This document shows, in pieces, positions 35,333 to 43,621 of a stretch of DNA of 46,387 nucleotides (the first letter of the stretch is position 1; each line of letters opens with the position of its first letter). This DNA comes from M55B165 sp964423265 (GTDB lineage: Bacteria > Actinomycetota > Humimicrobiia > Humimicrobiales > Humimicrobiaceae), in contig CAYREF010000010.1 in assembly GCA_964423265.1 (NCBI GenBank), forward strand, positions 1 through 46,387, written 5' to 3'. The translations under genes and the position numbers were made by a program. Under the pieces are notes generated by a model. It searched no databases and was not told the origin of the DNA. It worked only from the letters and a program-made list of their open reading frames with translations.

Positions 35333-35913
35333 CAGCTTAGAATAGAGGTAGAAGAAAAAAAGATTTACAAAAAAAGAAGGCCCAAGGCAGGCAAAAAATA
35401 GGTGGCAGATATCCGCTACAGCCTACGCTGTGATATATTCCCCAATGATAAGTTGATAAAAAACCTAAAAAAGGAAGCAGAATGTTTTGTGCTTATAGCC
35501 AATGTGGAGAGGTATTCTGCAGTAGGTATCCTAAAGATCTACAAAGAGCAGTATGGAATAGAAAAAAACATCGGTTTTCTAAAAGATCCCTTAATTGCAG
35601 GTGACCTTTTTTTAAAAAAGGCAGAAAAAATAGAAGCCCTGGGGTTTATACTGGTATTGAGCCTCATTATATGGAGGCTAATATAGAGATGCTTGCATAG
35701 CTACATTAAAAAGAAGGGCATAACCATTACCGGATGGGACAGAAAGCAGACAGCCAAGCCTACAACCTTTATGATGGGCACCAAATTCTGCTCTGTACAT
35801 ATCCTAAAAAAGGCGATACCAGATGGTTATCCAGAGGAATTAGCCCCGTTCAGAAAGAATACCTTGATGCACTGGGCTTATCTGAAGAGATCTTTTATAC
35901 GGTTTCAAGCTAA
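35300..35913 (+). mobile_element. IS1634-family (IS4-superfamily) transposase remnant, 3' part, multiply frameshifted
   Basis: Reading the plus strand across frames reconstructs the C-terminal third of a DDE transposase: YHQLRIEVEEKKIYKKRRP, an in-frame TAG at 35399, then DIRYSLRCDIF ... FVLIANVERYS, KIYKEQYGIEKNIGFLKDP (the conserved glutamate), GFILVLSLIIWRLI, a shift to EANIEM, a shift to GWDRKQTAKPTTFMM, another shift at an A-run near 35810, and the intact end EYLDALGLSEEIFYTVSS followed by TAA at 35911. At least three frameshifts and one stop make it a pseudogene. No terminal inverted repeat was found. It abuts and truncates tadB. Confidence 0.78.
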
Positions 35914-36465
35914 GTTTTTTTACAATAATTATTAAAAAGTTATACATTGCTATGGCATATTATCAGACACTGGTTATGATTTTAAAAAAATATTAAATTG
36001 TGCTCCTGTTATTGATGAAGCTAAAAAAGAGACTGATTTTAACTGATTGATAGCTAGATTTTTGATAGAATTAATAAATTAGATGAAATTTTGGTTTTAG
36101 GTGCGGAAAGTGGATTAATAAAATTAGTTTCAAAATAAATATGATATAGCTATAAAAACAATTATTATTTATCTAGCTGCTTGGTTTTCGTAGATTAAAG
36201 GCAGCTTATCCTTAAAGCGGACTATTTCAGAGCTGTGAAACTAGTTTTTGCGGTGGGAGAAGATGACTGTGAGATAGAAATTCTAGAATATAAATTTTTA
36301 AGCCTGCCAATTTTGAATAAAATGTACATGTAGGCGGGTTCTAATAGCCTCTTTTTTAAAATTATATCATGCTTTAGTTACTTCTCTTTTAGGCTGGGTT
36401 TGGAGTGAAATTTCAGACTTTTTTAAATCGATTAATAAAATTAGAATCCTTTTTAAATAAATAGG
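35914..36465. other. 550-base A+T-rich degenerate DNA, no intact gene
   Basis: No open frame of useful length. Short plus-strand pieces look like decayed coding sequence: one around 35968-36137, in two frames, reads ILNCAPVIDEAKKETDF ... KLDEILVLGAESGLIKLVS, and another near 36230-36330 reads KLVFAVGEDDCEIEILEYKF. I recognise neither. A weak AGGC/GCCT hairpin with six T lies at 36332-36357. Best read as eroded insertion debris between the transposase remnant and the phd-doc pair. Confidence 0.5.
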
Positions 36466-36493
36466 TTGTTTTTATCCTATATTTATATAAAAT
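36466..36493 (+). promoter_or_regulatory. candidate promoter of phd-doc
   Basis: TTGTTT at 36466-36471 and TAAAAT at 36488-36493 with a 16-base spacer. The expected start near 36500 lies after the first in-frame ATG (36494), which supports translation from the ATG at 36512. Confidence 0.35.
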
Positions 36494-36511
36494 ATGGGTG
36501 GGGTGATTTTA

Positions 36512-36754
36512 ATGTTAGTAAATACAAAAGATTTAATTTCATTAACTGACGCTAATCAGAACTTTTCTAAAGTTGCAAGAACTGTGGATAAAAAAGGATC
36601 TGTTATAATTTTAAAAAATAATAATCCACGTTATATAGTTATTGATTTTAAAAAACTTGAACAATTGGGAATTTCAGTAAATAAAGATCTGGAATCTGTA
36701 GCTTCCCGCATATTAAAGGATAATTTTAAAGCATTTAGGAAATTAGCTAAATGA
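36512..36754 (+). CDS. phd: Phd/YefM-family antitoxin
   Basis: 80 aa from the chosen start. N-terminal half MLVNTKDLISLTDANQNFSK resembles Phd/YefM DNA-binding domains, followed by VIILKNNNPRYIVIDFKKLEQL, the usual strand pair; the C-terminal basic helix should wrap around the toxin. The open frame starts at an ATG at 36494, but the GGGG stretch eight bases before the ATG at 36512 and the predicted promoter favour the latter. It overlaps doc by four bases (ATGA), and normally represses its own promoter. Confidence 0.88.
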   Translation: MLVNTKDLISLTDANQNFSKVARTVDKKGSVIILKNNNPRYIVIDFKKLEQLGISVNKDLESVASRILKDNFKAFRKLAK

Positions 36755-37128
36755 TAAAACTTGATACTGACCAGGTTTTATATTTACATAATATGATGCA
36801 AAAAGCTACCGGTGGTTCAGCTGGTCTGCGGGATATTGGAGCTCTTGAATCAGCATTATATCATGCATATGCTACATTTAATGAAAAAGACTTGTATCCA
36901 AGCATTGAAGCAAAAGCAGCAAGGCAAGCTTACGGTATTATAAGAAATCATCCTCTTGTTGATGGTAATAAAAGAACTGGTCTATTTGTAATGCTTGCTC
37001 TATTAGAACTTAATGATATTAAAATAAAATTTTCTCAAGCTGAATTGGTCAAGCTTGGAATGGGAATAAGTAATGGAACTATAGACTCAGAAAAAATAAC
37101 TAAATGGATAGTTGACCATAAAATATAG
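36751..37128 (+). CDS. doc: Doc-family toxin (Fic/Doc fold kinase)
   Basis: 125 aa. The Fic/Doc active-site motif HPLVDGNKRTG is at residues 67-77 (H67, D71, N73, R75), with the preceding Doc-type GGSAGLRDIGALESAL at 21-36. Doc proteins phosphorylate EF-Tu and stop translation until neutralised by Phd. Motif is intact, and the antitoxin is directly upstream and overlapping, so the pair is probably functional. It lies in an otherwise decaying stretch. Confidence 0.92.
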   Translation: MIKLDTDQVLYLHNMMQKATGGSAGLRDIGALESALYHAYATFNEKDLYPSIEAKAARQAYGIIRNHPLVDGNKRTGLFVMLALLELNDIKIKFSQAELVKLGMGISNGTIDSEKITKWIVDHKI

Positions 37129-37306
37129 ATAGACCAAGATACCCTTATTTATTAAAGCCAAGCTGATTTCTTTTTACTTATATATAAACTGGCTGGCCAC
37201 TGTACGCAATGTTAGAACCGCAATAATAGATTCTGGTGAAAATATTTTTATACCGGAATTGGCTTTCTAATCATTATTCATCTATTCTAAATATTTTTAA
37301 CATAAA

Positions 37307-38614
37307 TCACGGATAATAGGTTAGATTAAGGCTTATACCACTGTCCTTATATGCCCAGGTATCAGCAGAATTATCATTGTCAGTGGACATCCCTGTAAAT
37401 AAAAGCATCAGCTGAAACCTGTCCTTCCCTGAATCTATAGCATTCTGCAGGTATATTTTTAGCTTATCAGTATCAGTTGAAAAATCAGGGGAATGGAAAG
37501 ATGCAATAGGATCGCCCGCCAAATTGAAATCAATTTGAAGTGTGGATCCCTAATATACAGATATTACCCACAAAGGACAGAACAAAGCACAATTACCGAG
37601 TGTGGTATAAGGTTCTGCATCAAGCTGTGCACTTTCTACTGTGACCCCATCCAATTCTGTTATATCAAAGCTAATAAATCTTCTTAAAGCAATATTTGCC
37701 TGTGTATCTCCCGCAACTAAGGTTTTCCAACAAAACCATCTTCCCTTACCCATCCACCTTCTGAATAGATTATCGGTATTTCCATTGCTGCTATTGGAGG
37801 TCCAAGCATTGGAAGTACTTCCACAGATTTTGTTCTTGAATCACTTCCCCTTTTACCATCATCTACTTCTACCGTTATCTGATAAACCCCTTCAGTAGCA
37901 GGAATAGTCCACTTTACAGGATTTGTATTAGGATTTGCAAGATTTCCCCCAGAAACAGACCAGCTGTATGTAACACTGCCTCCGTTGGGCTCTGTTATAG
38001 CTGCAGAAAATATGTATTCTTCCCCTGTGTAGTAGTTTCCTGTAGAGACGATTTCTGATAACTCTGGAGGTTGGTTTTGGATATTACAACCCCATGCAGT
38101 ATTCATTGGATCAGTAGCGGTTCCTTCAGAGTTTTTGGCAGTTACAGTAAGGTTATATGTATCAGAAGGGTCCTGGAAGGTTAATCTGAACTATATCTTG
38201 CCCCCAGGCACCATTTGAATCATCTTTAGAGAACTCTATATCAGGTGCCGGAGTCCCTGTTACATTGGCTTTTATCCTGTAATAGCATACCCCATCTGCA
38301 GAGGAATAAGTAGCGCCCTCATATACCTCAAGAGTAATGGTGGGAGCTTCAGCAGATTCTCCCTCATCCGGCTGCTCTTCTTCTGGGGGTTGCTCTTCCG
38401 GTGGGGTTTCTTCTCCTAGTGGCTCTTCTGGCTCCTCTTCTTTAGGCTCTTCTTCTTTTTTACCATCAGCTGCTCCTGCTTCTTCTGTATCTTTACTTTC
38501 TTCTGTAATAAGGGCTCTGCAACCACACTGGTCTGCAATAGCTGCTACAGAAAAGATGCATATTATTGTAATTAAAGCAAAGATAATAGATAGTTTACTT
38601 ATAATTACTCCCAA
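37307..38614 (-). pseudogene. broken surface/lipoprotein-like gene with Ig/PKD-type domain
   Basis: Four pieces on the minus strand form one former gene. It starts MGVIISKLSIIFALITI (signal peptide), then a P/E-rich linker and an Ig-like stretch ending GTPAPDIEF. The frame shifts near 38170-38180, after which QDPSDTYNLTVTAKNSEGT and a PKD-like domain (SVTYSWSVSGG, GVYQITVEVDDG) continue. A one-base loss in an A-run near 37730 shifts the frame again to GDTQANIALRRFISFDI, and an in-frame TAG lies at 37550-37552 before the final DPIASFHSPDF ... GISLNLTYY. Two frameshifts and one stop argue for real inactivation. It was probably an exported cell-surface protein; the binding partner is unknown. 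Confidence 0.75.
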
Positions 38615-38779
38615 AAACTAAACAAAAAATGAGGTAAGATATAGATAGGTTAAAGGGGTAATTATATATGTCGCCAGGAAGCAAAAACTGCTCAAACAGA
38701 AAATCGACACGGAGAATTTGGCCGCTTCAAAGCAAAAGAGCGATAATCCCCATTCTGCCGTTTCGGCAAAAGTGAAATT

Positions 38780-38873
38780 TGGCGGAGAGAGAGGGATTCG
38801 AACCCCCGAGGCAGCTTATAGCTGCCTACTCGATTTCGAATCGAGCGCTTTCAGCCAGCTCAGCCATCTCTCC
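38780..38873 (-). tRNA. tRNA-Ser (anticodon CGA)
   Basis: On the minus strand the 5' GGAGAGA pairs with TCTCTCC to form the acceptor stem; the anticodon arm is CTCGA-TTCGAAA-TCGAG (anticodon CGA, reading UCG), a long class II variable arm with stem GGCAGC/GCTGCC follows, and the T arm contains GGTTCGAATCC. The discriminator is G and CCA is encoded (GCCA at 38783-38780). Its 5' end abuts the stop codon of the alkD remnant. Confidence 0.95.
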
Positions 38874-39544
38874 TTAGTCTGTGAAGTGCTTGTTTTTAAG
38901 CTCCCTTAAGGCATCCCCTGCAACCCATTTTACGCTTTTTGAATCAATTCCTTTTATTTTTTCAGCCGCTTCTATCGCTCCCCGGTTTAACCTTCTATTT
39001 CTCTTGCCTACCTGCCTTAAGGCCCAATTTACCGCTTTTTTAACAAAGTTTCTACCGTCAGTCACCTCTTCTTGTACAATTCTAAGAAATTCTATAAACA
39101 TCCCATCTTTTTCCTGCTTGTCATATACAGCCAGCACAGCCATTAGAACAAACCTGCCCTTTTTACAAATTCTTCTTCACTGCTGCTCCACTGTCTAGCC
39201 TTATTATAAGCCATAGCGGTTTTCCTGAACAATTTATTGCAGACCTGGTCACAAACATCCCAGGAATCAAAGCTCAGTACCTACTCCTCCATTTGTTTTT
39301 CAGTAATTTTCCTGTAGTCATCTACAATGCTTGCCATTATCCTTGCTTCATGTCTCCTCATATCCCATAGTTTTAAAGCTATATGGTGTTCTTTTCTAAA
39401 TTCAGAAGCTATTTTCTTTATATGTTTCATGGATACGCCCAGATTATTCTTAGGACTGATACCATACCTTTTCATTCCCTCTACTGCTTCCCGGCTGAAA
39501 TACTCTTTTAACTTATCTATTATATATTGTAATTTCTTTTCCAT
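38874..39544 (-). pseudogene. AlkD-like DNA alkylation repair gene, inactivated
   Basis: The minus strand encodes a HEAT-repeat AlkD-type glycosylase in pieces. The N-terminal part MEKKLQYIIDKLKEYFSRE ... ARIMASIVDDYRK ends at a TAG (39281-39283) where homologues have tryptophan; reading on in frame gives SFDSWDVCDQVCNKLFRKTA and EEEFVKRAG, then a one-base loss in a T-run (about 39146-39160) is needed to continue into MAVLAVYDKQEK ... NRGAIEAAEKIKGID. The conserved SWD.CDQ segment and FVKRAG show what it was. One nonsense change and one frameshift make it a pseudogene of about 223 codons. It lies just after the ADP-ribosylglycohydrolase gene. Confidence 0.82.
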
Positions 39545-39545
39545 C

Positions 39546-40481
39546 TCAGCTTATGCTCTCATAAAGCCTGCCTGCTAATTTTACTATATCTTCTTTTCTG
39601 GGCAGAGCTTTTATCCACACATCAGGAATAGCCTCCATCCCATAATAAATTCCTGCAATTCCTCCGGTAACTGCTGCCGTAGTGTCAGTATCATGGCCCA
39701 GGTTAACTGCAGCCAGCACAGAATCTTCATATGAATTATAATTTAGCAAGCACCAAAGGCTTGCCTCCAGGGTATCCAGCACATATCCGCTGGAATTTAT
39801 CTCTTCTTGTTTTAAATTTCCTATATTTCCATCCATTATCCGCTTAAATACTTTAAGTTCGCCAAGATAGGGCTCCCCAGTATAATATCCCCTTATTTTC
39901 TCAATAGCTCTGTTATAGGAGTCTGCCAGTTCATTTCCCCTTATAACTTCAATTGCAAATTGAACATATATGGCACAAGCAACAAGCGACCGGGGGTGAG
40001 CATGGGTAATTGCGCTCACTTTATGGATAAGCTCAATCTTTTTATCCATCGCTTCATCTTTTAAGTAAAAGGCAAGCGGCAATATGCGCATCAGGCTGCC
40101 ATTACCATTGCTGCCCTCATCCTCCCCTCCGGAATCCAGGGGGCTTGCTCCCTGCTTTAATTTAGAAATAGAGATATAGGTAGTCCTCCCAATACCAAAA
40201 GTATTTCCGTAAGGGTTCCAGTAACCCTCATACAGCCACTTTACAAATTTATCAGCTATATCCTCCAGGTCAAAGCCTGCTGCCAGGCTTTCAGCCAGGC
40301 AAAAAGCAAGAGAGCTATCATCAGACCAGGTACCGGCAGGCTGGTTATGGGAGCCATACCCAGACATGCCTGTCACAGGATTTTTTTTCAATGCTTTCCG
40401 GCTATAGCCCTCAACTGGCACCCCCAGGGCATCGCCAACACATAATCCAATTAAACCGCCCTTTATTTTATCCCTGTTCAT
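39546..40481 (-). CDS. ADP-ribosylglycohydrolase-family protein (DraG/MacroD-like ARH fold)
   Basis: About 311 aa from the ATG at 40481, which overlaps the upstream stop as ATGA; the open frame extends 14 codons further but inside the protease gene. Metal-binding motifs of the ARH family are intact: GDALGVPVEG, TWSDDSSLAF, GNGSLMRILPLA, and GHDTDTTAAVTGGIAGIYYG near the C-terminus (aspartates for the dinuclear Mg site). Members remove ADP-ribose from proteins or small molecules. No ADP-ribosyltransferase is visible nearby, so the substrate is unknown. Confidence 0.9.
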   Translation of the reverse strand: MNRDKIKGGLIGLCVGDALGVPVEGYSRKALKKNPVTGMSGYGSHNQPAGTWSDDSSLAFCLAESLAAGFDLEDIADKFVKWLYEGYWNPYGNTFGIGRTTYISISKLKQGASPLDSGGEDEGSNGNGSLMRILPLAFYLKDEAMDKKIELIHKVSAITHAHPRSLVACAIYVQFAIEVIRGNELADSYNRAIEKIRGYYTGEPYLGELKVFKRIMDGNIGNLKQEEINSSGYVLDTLEASLWCLLNYNSYEDSVLAAVNLGHDTDTTAAVTGGIAGIYYGMEAIPDVWIKALPRKEDIVKLAGRLYESIS

Positions 40482-41155
40482 AATGTTAACCTGTATCCAT
40501 TCTTTTTTAGCCAATCCTGGCACACCTTATATTCCGGCATAGCTTTTTCCACTTTGTTCCAGAACTTTCTAGAATGGCTTTTGTCTATCACATGAATAAG
40601 CTCATGCACTATTACATATTCTATTACCTTCTCCGGAGCCATTACCAGCCTCCAGGGAAAATTTAAGCTGCCTTTTGGAGAACAGGATCCCCACCTCTTC
40701 TCCGCAGAAGTAATCCTTATGCTTTTAAAGCCTATATCCAGCTTCCTGGAAATGATGGCTGTTTTTTGGCTTAGATAATCTTTTGCCTTTTGCCGGTACC
40801 ATTTTATAAACAGCTTCCTTGCATCCTTTCTTTTTCCTGCCAGCAAGTAGAAGCCATTGCTGAATTCTAATTTTTTCCTGCCGCTGTCTACCAGCTTAAG
40901 GGGATAATATCTTCCCAGGTATAAAAATTTTTCTCCGGATACAAATTTCTTGGGCTTCCAGTTTTTAAGCCTTTGCCGGGCAATCCCCTGCTTTTTTATT
41001 ATCCATCCAGACTTTTCTTTAATTACTTTTTCCAGGTACTGTTTGTTAATATTAACAGGCGCCCTGACTACAAGCTCCCCTTCCCCGGTTACTTCAAGGC
41101 TTACTGTTTTTCTATTAGATTTAATTAACCTGTCTATGCTTACCCTGTTTTCCAT
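40478..41155 (-). CDS. YgjP/M48-like zinc metallopeptidase-domain protein
   Basis: 225 aa, the YgjP (DUF45) family. The N-terminal region (SNRKTVSLEVTGEGELVVRAP) and KRWGSCSPKGSLNFPWRL are conserved signatures, and the zinc site HELIHVIDKSHS has H184, E185, H188 with H194 downstream. No signal peptide, so cytosolic. In many bacteria the gene accompanies type I restriction systems, but none is here. It overlaps the ADP-ribosylglycohydrolase gene by four bases and follows the HD-GYP gene by five, so the three are one operon. Confidence 0.9.
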   Translation of the reverse strand: MENRVSIDRLIKSNRKTVSLEVTGEGELVVRAPVNINKQYLEKVIKEKSGWIIKKQGIARQRLKNWKPKKFVSGEKFLYLGRYYPLKLVDSGRKKLEFSNGFYLLAGKRKDARKLFIKWYRQKAKDYLSQKTAIISRKLDIGFKSIRITSAEKRWGSCSPKGSLNFPWRLVMAPEKVIEYVIVHELIHVIDKSHSRKFWNKVEKAMPEYKVCQDWLKKNGYRLTL

Positions 41156-41160
41156 CCACC

Positions 41161-43344
41161 CTATATTCTACCATTTTCTTTTAAAAACTCTAAAAAAGCT
41201 TTAACCACTTTGGGGTCAAACTGGGTTCCCGAGCATCTCTTAAGCTCTTTAATGGCCTTCCCCTTCTCCATAGCCCCTCTATAAGGCCTGTTATGGGTCA
41301 TGGCATCATAAGCATCCACTACTGACAGTATCCTTGCAACTGCCGGTATCCTGCTTCCTTCAATGCCCCTGGGATAACCTTTTCCATCCCATCTTTCATG
41401 GTGGGAGAGTATCCCCTCAGCAATTGGTGCAAGCTCGTCTGAGGAATTGGCAATTTTATGCCCTATTTCAGGATGCCTTTCCATTATTTTCCATTCCTTT
41501 TCCGTAAGGGGTCCCGGCTTGAATATAATGTGGTCAGGAATTGATAACTTCCCTATATCATGAAGGGTGGAAAGCAAACTGAGGATTACAAGCTCTGTAT
41601 CGGGCAATTCCAATTTCTTTCCCAATATCATACACATTTTTTTTATTCTATCAGCATGTTCCTCTGCCTCGTAATCCCTCTCCCTCAAGGTTTTAACCAG
41701 GGAAGATATTATGCTGCTCCTGGCGCTTTTGCCATTGGCAAGCTTTTCCCTGTGCATGTTCTCTTCCGCCTTTTTGATAACTTCACTTATGCTCTGGCCT
41801 TTATCTTCCTTGGTAGCAATGCCCAGGGAAATACTTAAAGCTATGCTCTTGCCAGAGTCTGTCCGGCAATTCTCCTTTATCCTGTCAATTATTTCCAGTC
41901 CTTTTTTCATTTCAGTCCTGGGCAGTATGGCAGCAAATTCATCTCCGCCCCACCTGGCTACAATGTCTTCATCCCTTAAGCTATCCTTAAAAATCCCAGC
42001 AATTTTTAACAGAATCTTATCGCCTCTCCTGTTGCCAAAAGTATTGTTTATAATCTTTAAGCCATTTACATCACCTATAATAATACTTATGGGAAGCTGC
42101 CTTACTGTATCCAGCCTTTTTAGCTCTTCATCAAAGTATTCCCTGCTATACAACCCCGTCAGCCGGTCATGGAAAGCAAGGTATCTTGCCGTATCTTCTG
42201 CTTTCTTCTGCTTGGTTATATCCCTTCCCGTCCCTATTATAGAGGTAATCTTTCCATCTTTTCCTAAAACCGCTTTATTGCGCCACTCAATCCACCTGGT
42301 TTCATTTCCCCTTTTTACTTCCTGTATAGATACGCTCTCATGCGGGGGATAATTTAACCTTTCTATTGACTCTTCTACTTTTTGCCGGTCCTTTTCCTCC
42401 ACCACAGCCAGGAAGTTTTTACCCAGTAAATCTTTGGCCTTCTTTCCATAAAATCTACAATAAGACGGGCTAACAAATAAAATTTTCCCATCAGCATCCA
42501 GCCGGTCCACAAGCTCTGATTGGTTTTCTACAATGAACCGATAGTCATGCTCGCTCTTTTTAAGGCTCCTGAACATATTGGAATAAGGCTCCAGAAGGCA
42601 ATTTATTACAATGGCCTGGTAAATCAGGTAAAAAGATATCACTTTAAAAAAATGGCCTACCATGTTGGCAATGCCGTAAACATCAGTATACAGGGTAAAG
42701 GAAAGCTCAGCCAGTATTATTATGACAGTAGAGGCTATCAGGCTCCTTCTTACACCCTTTGAGAATATCCTGGACCTTTCCAGCAGCAGGATTAAAGAGA
42801 AGAAAAAAATAATTACAATTATGTACTCGCTTATTATCTTAAAGGCGGTCAACCCATAACCTTCTATAAAGCAAACTGGAAAATTTTCCCAGTAAAAAAT
42901 TGAGAGCAGCCCCAGTGCAGTAACTAAAGTATACAAAAAGAAAATTAAATGATTGTTTATCTTCTTATTTACAAAAATTAGGGCCATCAGCAGGGTTATG
43001 GATTGCAAATACCTGGCCTGTACCCATAGCTGGGTAGCAAGGTTTGGTCCGGCACCAAATACACCCATTCCGCTGTAAGCCAGAGTATGCAGTAGATCCA
43101 TCAACCCTACAAATAAAAAACCCACTCCCAGGAACAGGAAGAAGTCAGTGTCTATAAATTTCCTTGTATTCCATGAAAAGACAAATATGCTTACTGCCAC
43201 CATCACGGCAAATGACTCTATAAGGCTGTGGAAAAGCAGGTAATTGTACAATTGAAGGAAAAACAATCCAGCCAGTACCAGTACCAGAAATAAAAAGGGG
43301 AAAATAATTTTTCCGTAGTTGGCAACTTTTAAAAACCTATTAAT
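41161..43344 (-). CDS. MASE3-PAS-GGDEF-HD-GYP membrane protein (cyclic-di-GMP turnover/signalling)
   Basis: Counting from the TTG at 43266 the protein has 701 aa; from the ATT at 43344, 727 aa. MASE3 membrane sensor (about residues 1-225 of the shorter form, starting YNYLLFHSLIESFAV), PAS domain (240-360), GGDEF domain with RDED I-site (431-434) and GGDEF at 440-444, and an HD-GYP domain with HDIGK (569-573) and HHERWDGKGYP (622-632). It could both make and degrade cyclic-di-GMP. I favour the ATT: a GGAGG lies six bases before it, a TATAAT is at 43378-43373, and it adds the missing first membrane segment. No other start has a good site. Confidence 0.88.
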   Translation of the reverse strand: MNRFLKVANYGKIIFPFLFLVLVLAGLFFLQLYNYLLFHSLIESFAVMVAVSIFVFSWNTRKFIDTDFFLFLGVGFLFVGLMDLLHTLAYSGMGVFGAGPNLATQLWVQARYLQSITLLMALIFVNKKINNHLIFFLYTLVTALGLLSIFYWENFPVCFIEGYGLTAFKIISEYIIVIIFFFSLILLLERSRIFSKGVRRSLIASTVIIILAELSFTLYTDVYGIANMVGHFFKVISFYLIYQAIVINCLLEPYSNMFRSLKKSEHDYRFIVENQSELVDRLDADGKILFVSPSYCRFYGKKAKDLLGKNFLAVVEEKDRQKVEESIERLNYPPHESVSIQEVKRGNETRWIEWRNKAVLGKDGKITSIIGTGRDITKQKKAEDTARYLAFHDRLTGLYSREYFDEELKRLDTVRQLPISIIIGDVNGLKIINNTFGNRRGDKILLKIAGIFKDSLRDEDIVARWGGDEFAAILPRTEMKKGLEIIDRIKENCRTDSGKSIALSISLGIATKEDKGQSISEVIKKAEENMHREKLANGKSARSSIISSLVKTLRERDYEAEEHADRIKKMCMILGKKLELPDTELVILSLLSTLHDIGKLSIPDHIIFKPGPLTEKEWKIMERHPEIGHKIANSSDELAPIAEGILSHHERWDGKGYPRGIEGSRIPAVARILSVVDAYDAMTHNRPYRGAMEKGKAIKELKRCSGTQFDPKVVKAFLEFLKENGRI

Positions 43345-43378
43345 ATATATCCTCCATATAAGATACTATCTTATTATA
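43342..43378 (-). promoter_or_regulatory. promoter, Shine-Dalgarno and AUU start of the MASE3 protein
   Basis: On the minus strand: TATAAT (43378-43373), expected start near 43366, GGAGG (43355-43351), six bases, then ATT (43344-43342) in the open frame. An in-frame TAG at 43368-43366 limits the frame upstream, so no ATG, GTG or TTG is available between that stop and the TTG at 43266. Confidence 0.5.
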
Positions 43379-43475
43379 ACATAAATACTAATAAAATAAT
43401 AAAATATATATTCATGTTAATTATATATTTATATATTAATATTAATGTAAAATTAATCTTAAAAAGTGGGTGCTC

Positions 43476-43567
43476 TGGCGGAGAGAGGGGGATTCGAACC
43501 CCCGAGGCAACTTGCGCCGCCCACACGCTTTCCAAGCGTGCGCTTTAAGCCACTCAGCCATCTCTCC
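43476..43567 (-). tRNA. tRNA-Ser (anticodon GGA)
   Basis: Class II tRNA on the minus strand: acceptor GGAGAGA/TCTCTCC, anticodon arm CACGC-TTGGAAA-GCGTG (anticodon GGA, reading UCC/UCU), long variable arm, T arm GGGTTCGAATCCC, discriminator G and encoded CCA (43479-43476). Acceptor and T arms are almost identical to those of the tRNA-Ser(CGA) gene 4.7 kb away. Confidence 0.95.
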
Positions 43568-43621
43568 TTTTTTTAGATATTATAGCATACCACAACTTCT
43601 AAATTTTTAAAGGTTATAAAT

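Noticed and set aside
37307..38614. Four separate small genes on the minus strand
   Set aside because: Joined across two frameshifts and one stop they give one continuous signal-peptide and Ig/PKD-type protein; no separate ribosome-binding sites are seen.
38718..38909. Plus-strand open frame with a GGERGIRTPE segment
   Set aside because: It is the known artefact of translating the antisense of a class II tRNA-Ser gene; the tRNA explains the sequence.
35399..39283. Recoding of TAG (amber) as an amino acid, because three disrupted genes each contain an in-frame TAG
   Set aside because: The same genes also carry frameshifts, and intact genes here (comB, porA) end at TAG, so TAG is an ordinary stop and decay explains the data.
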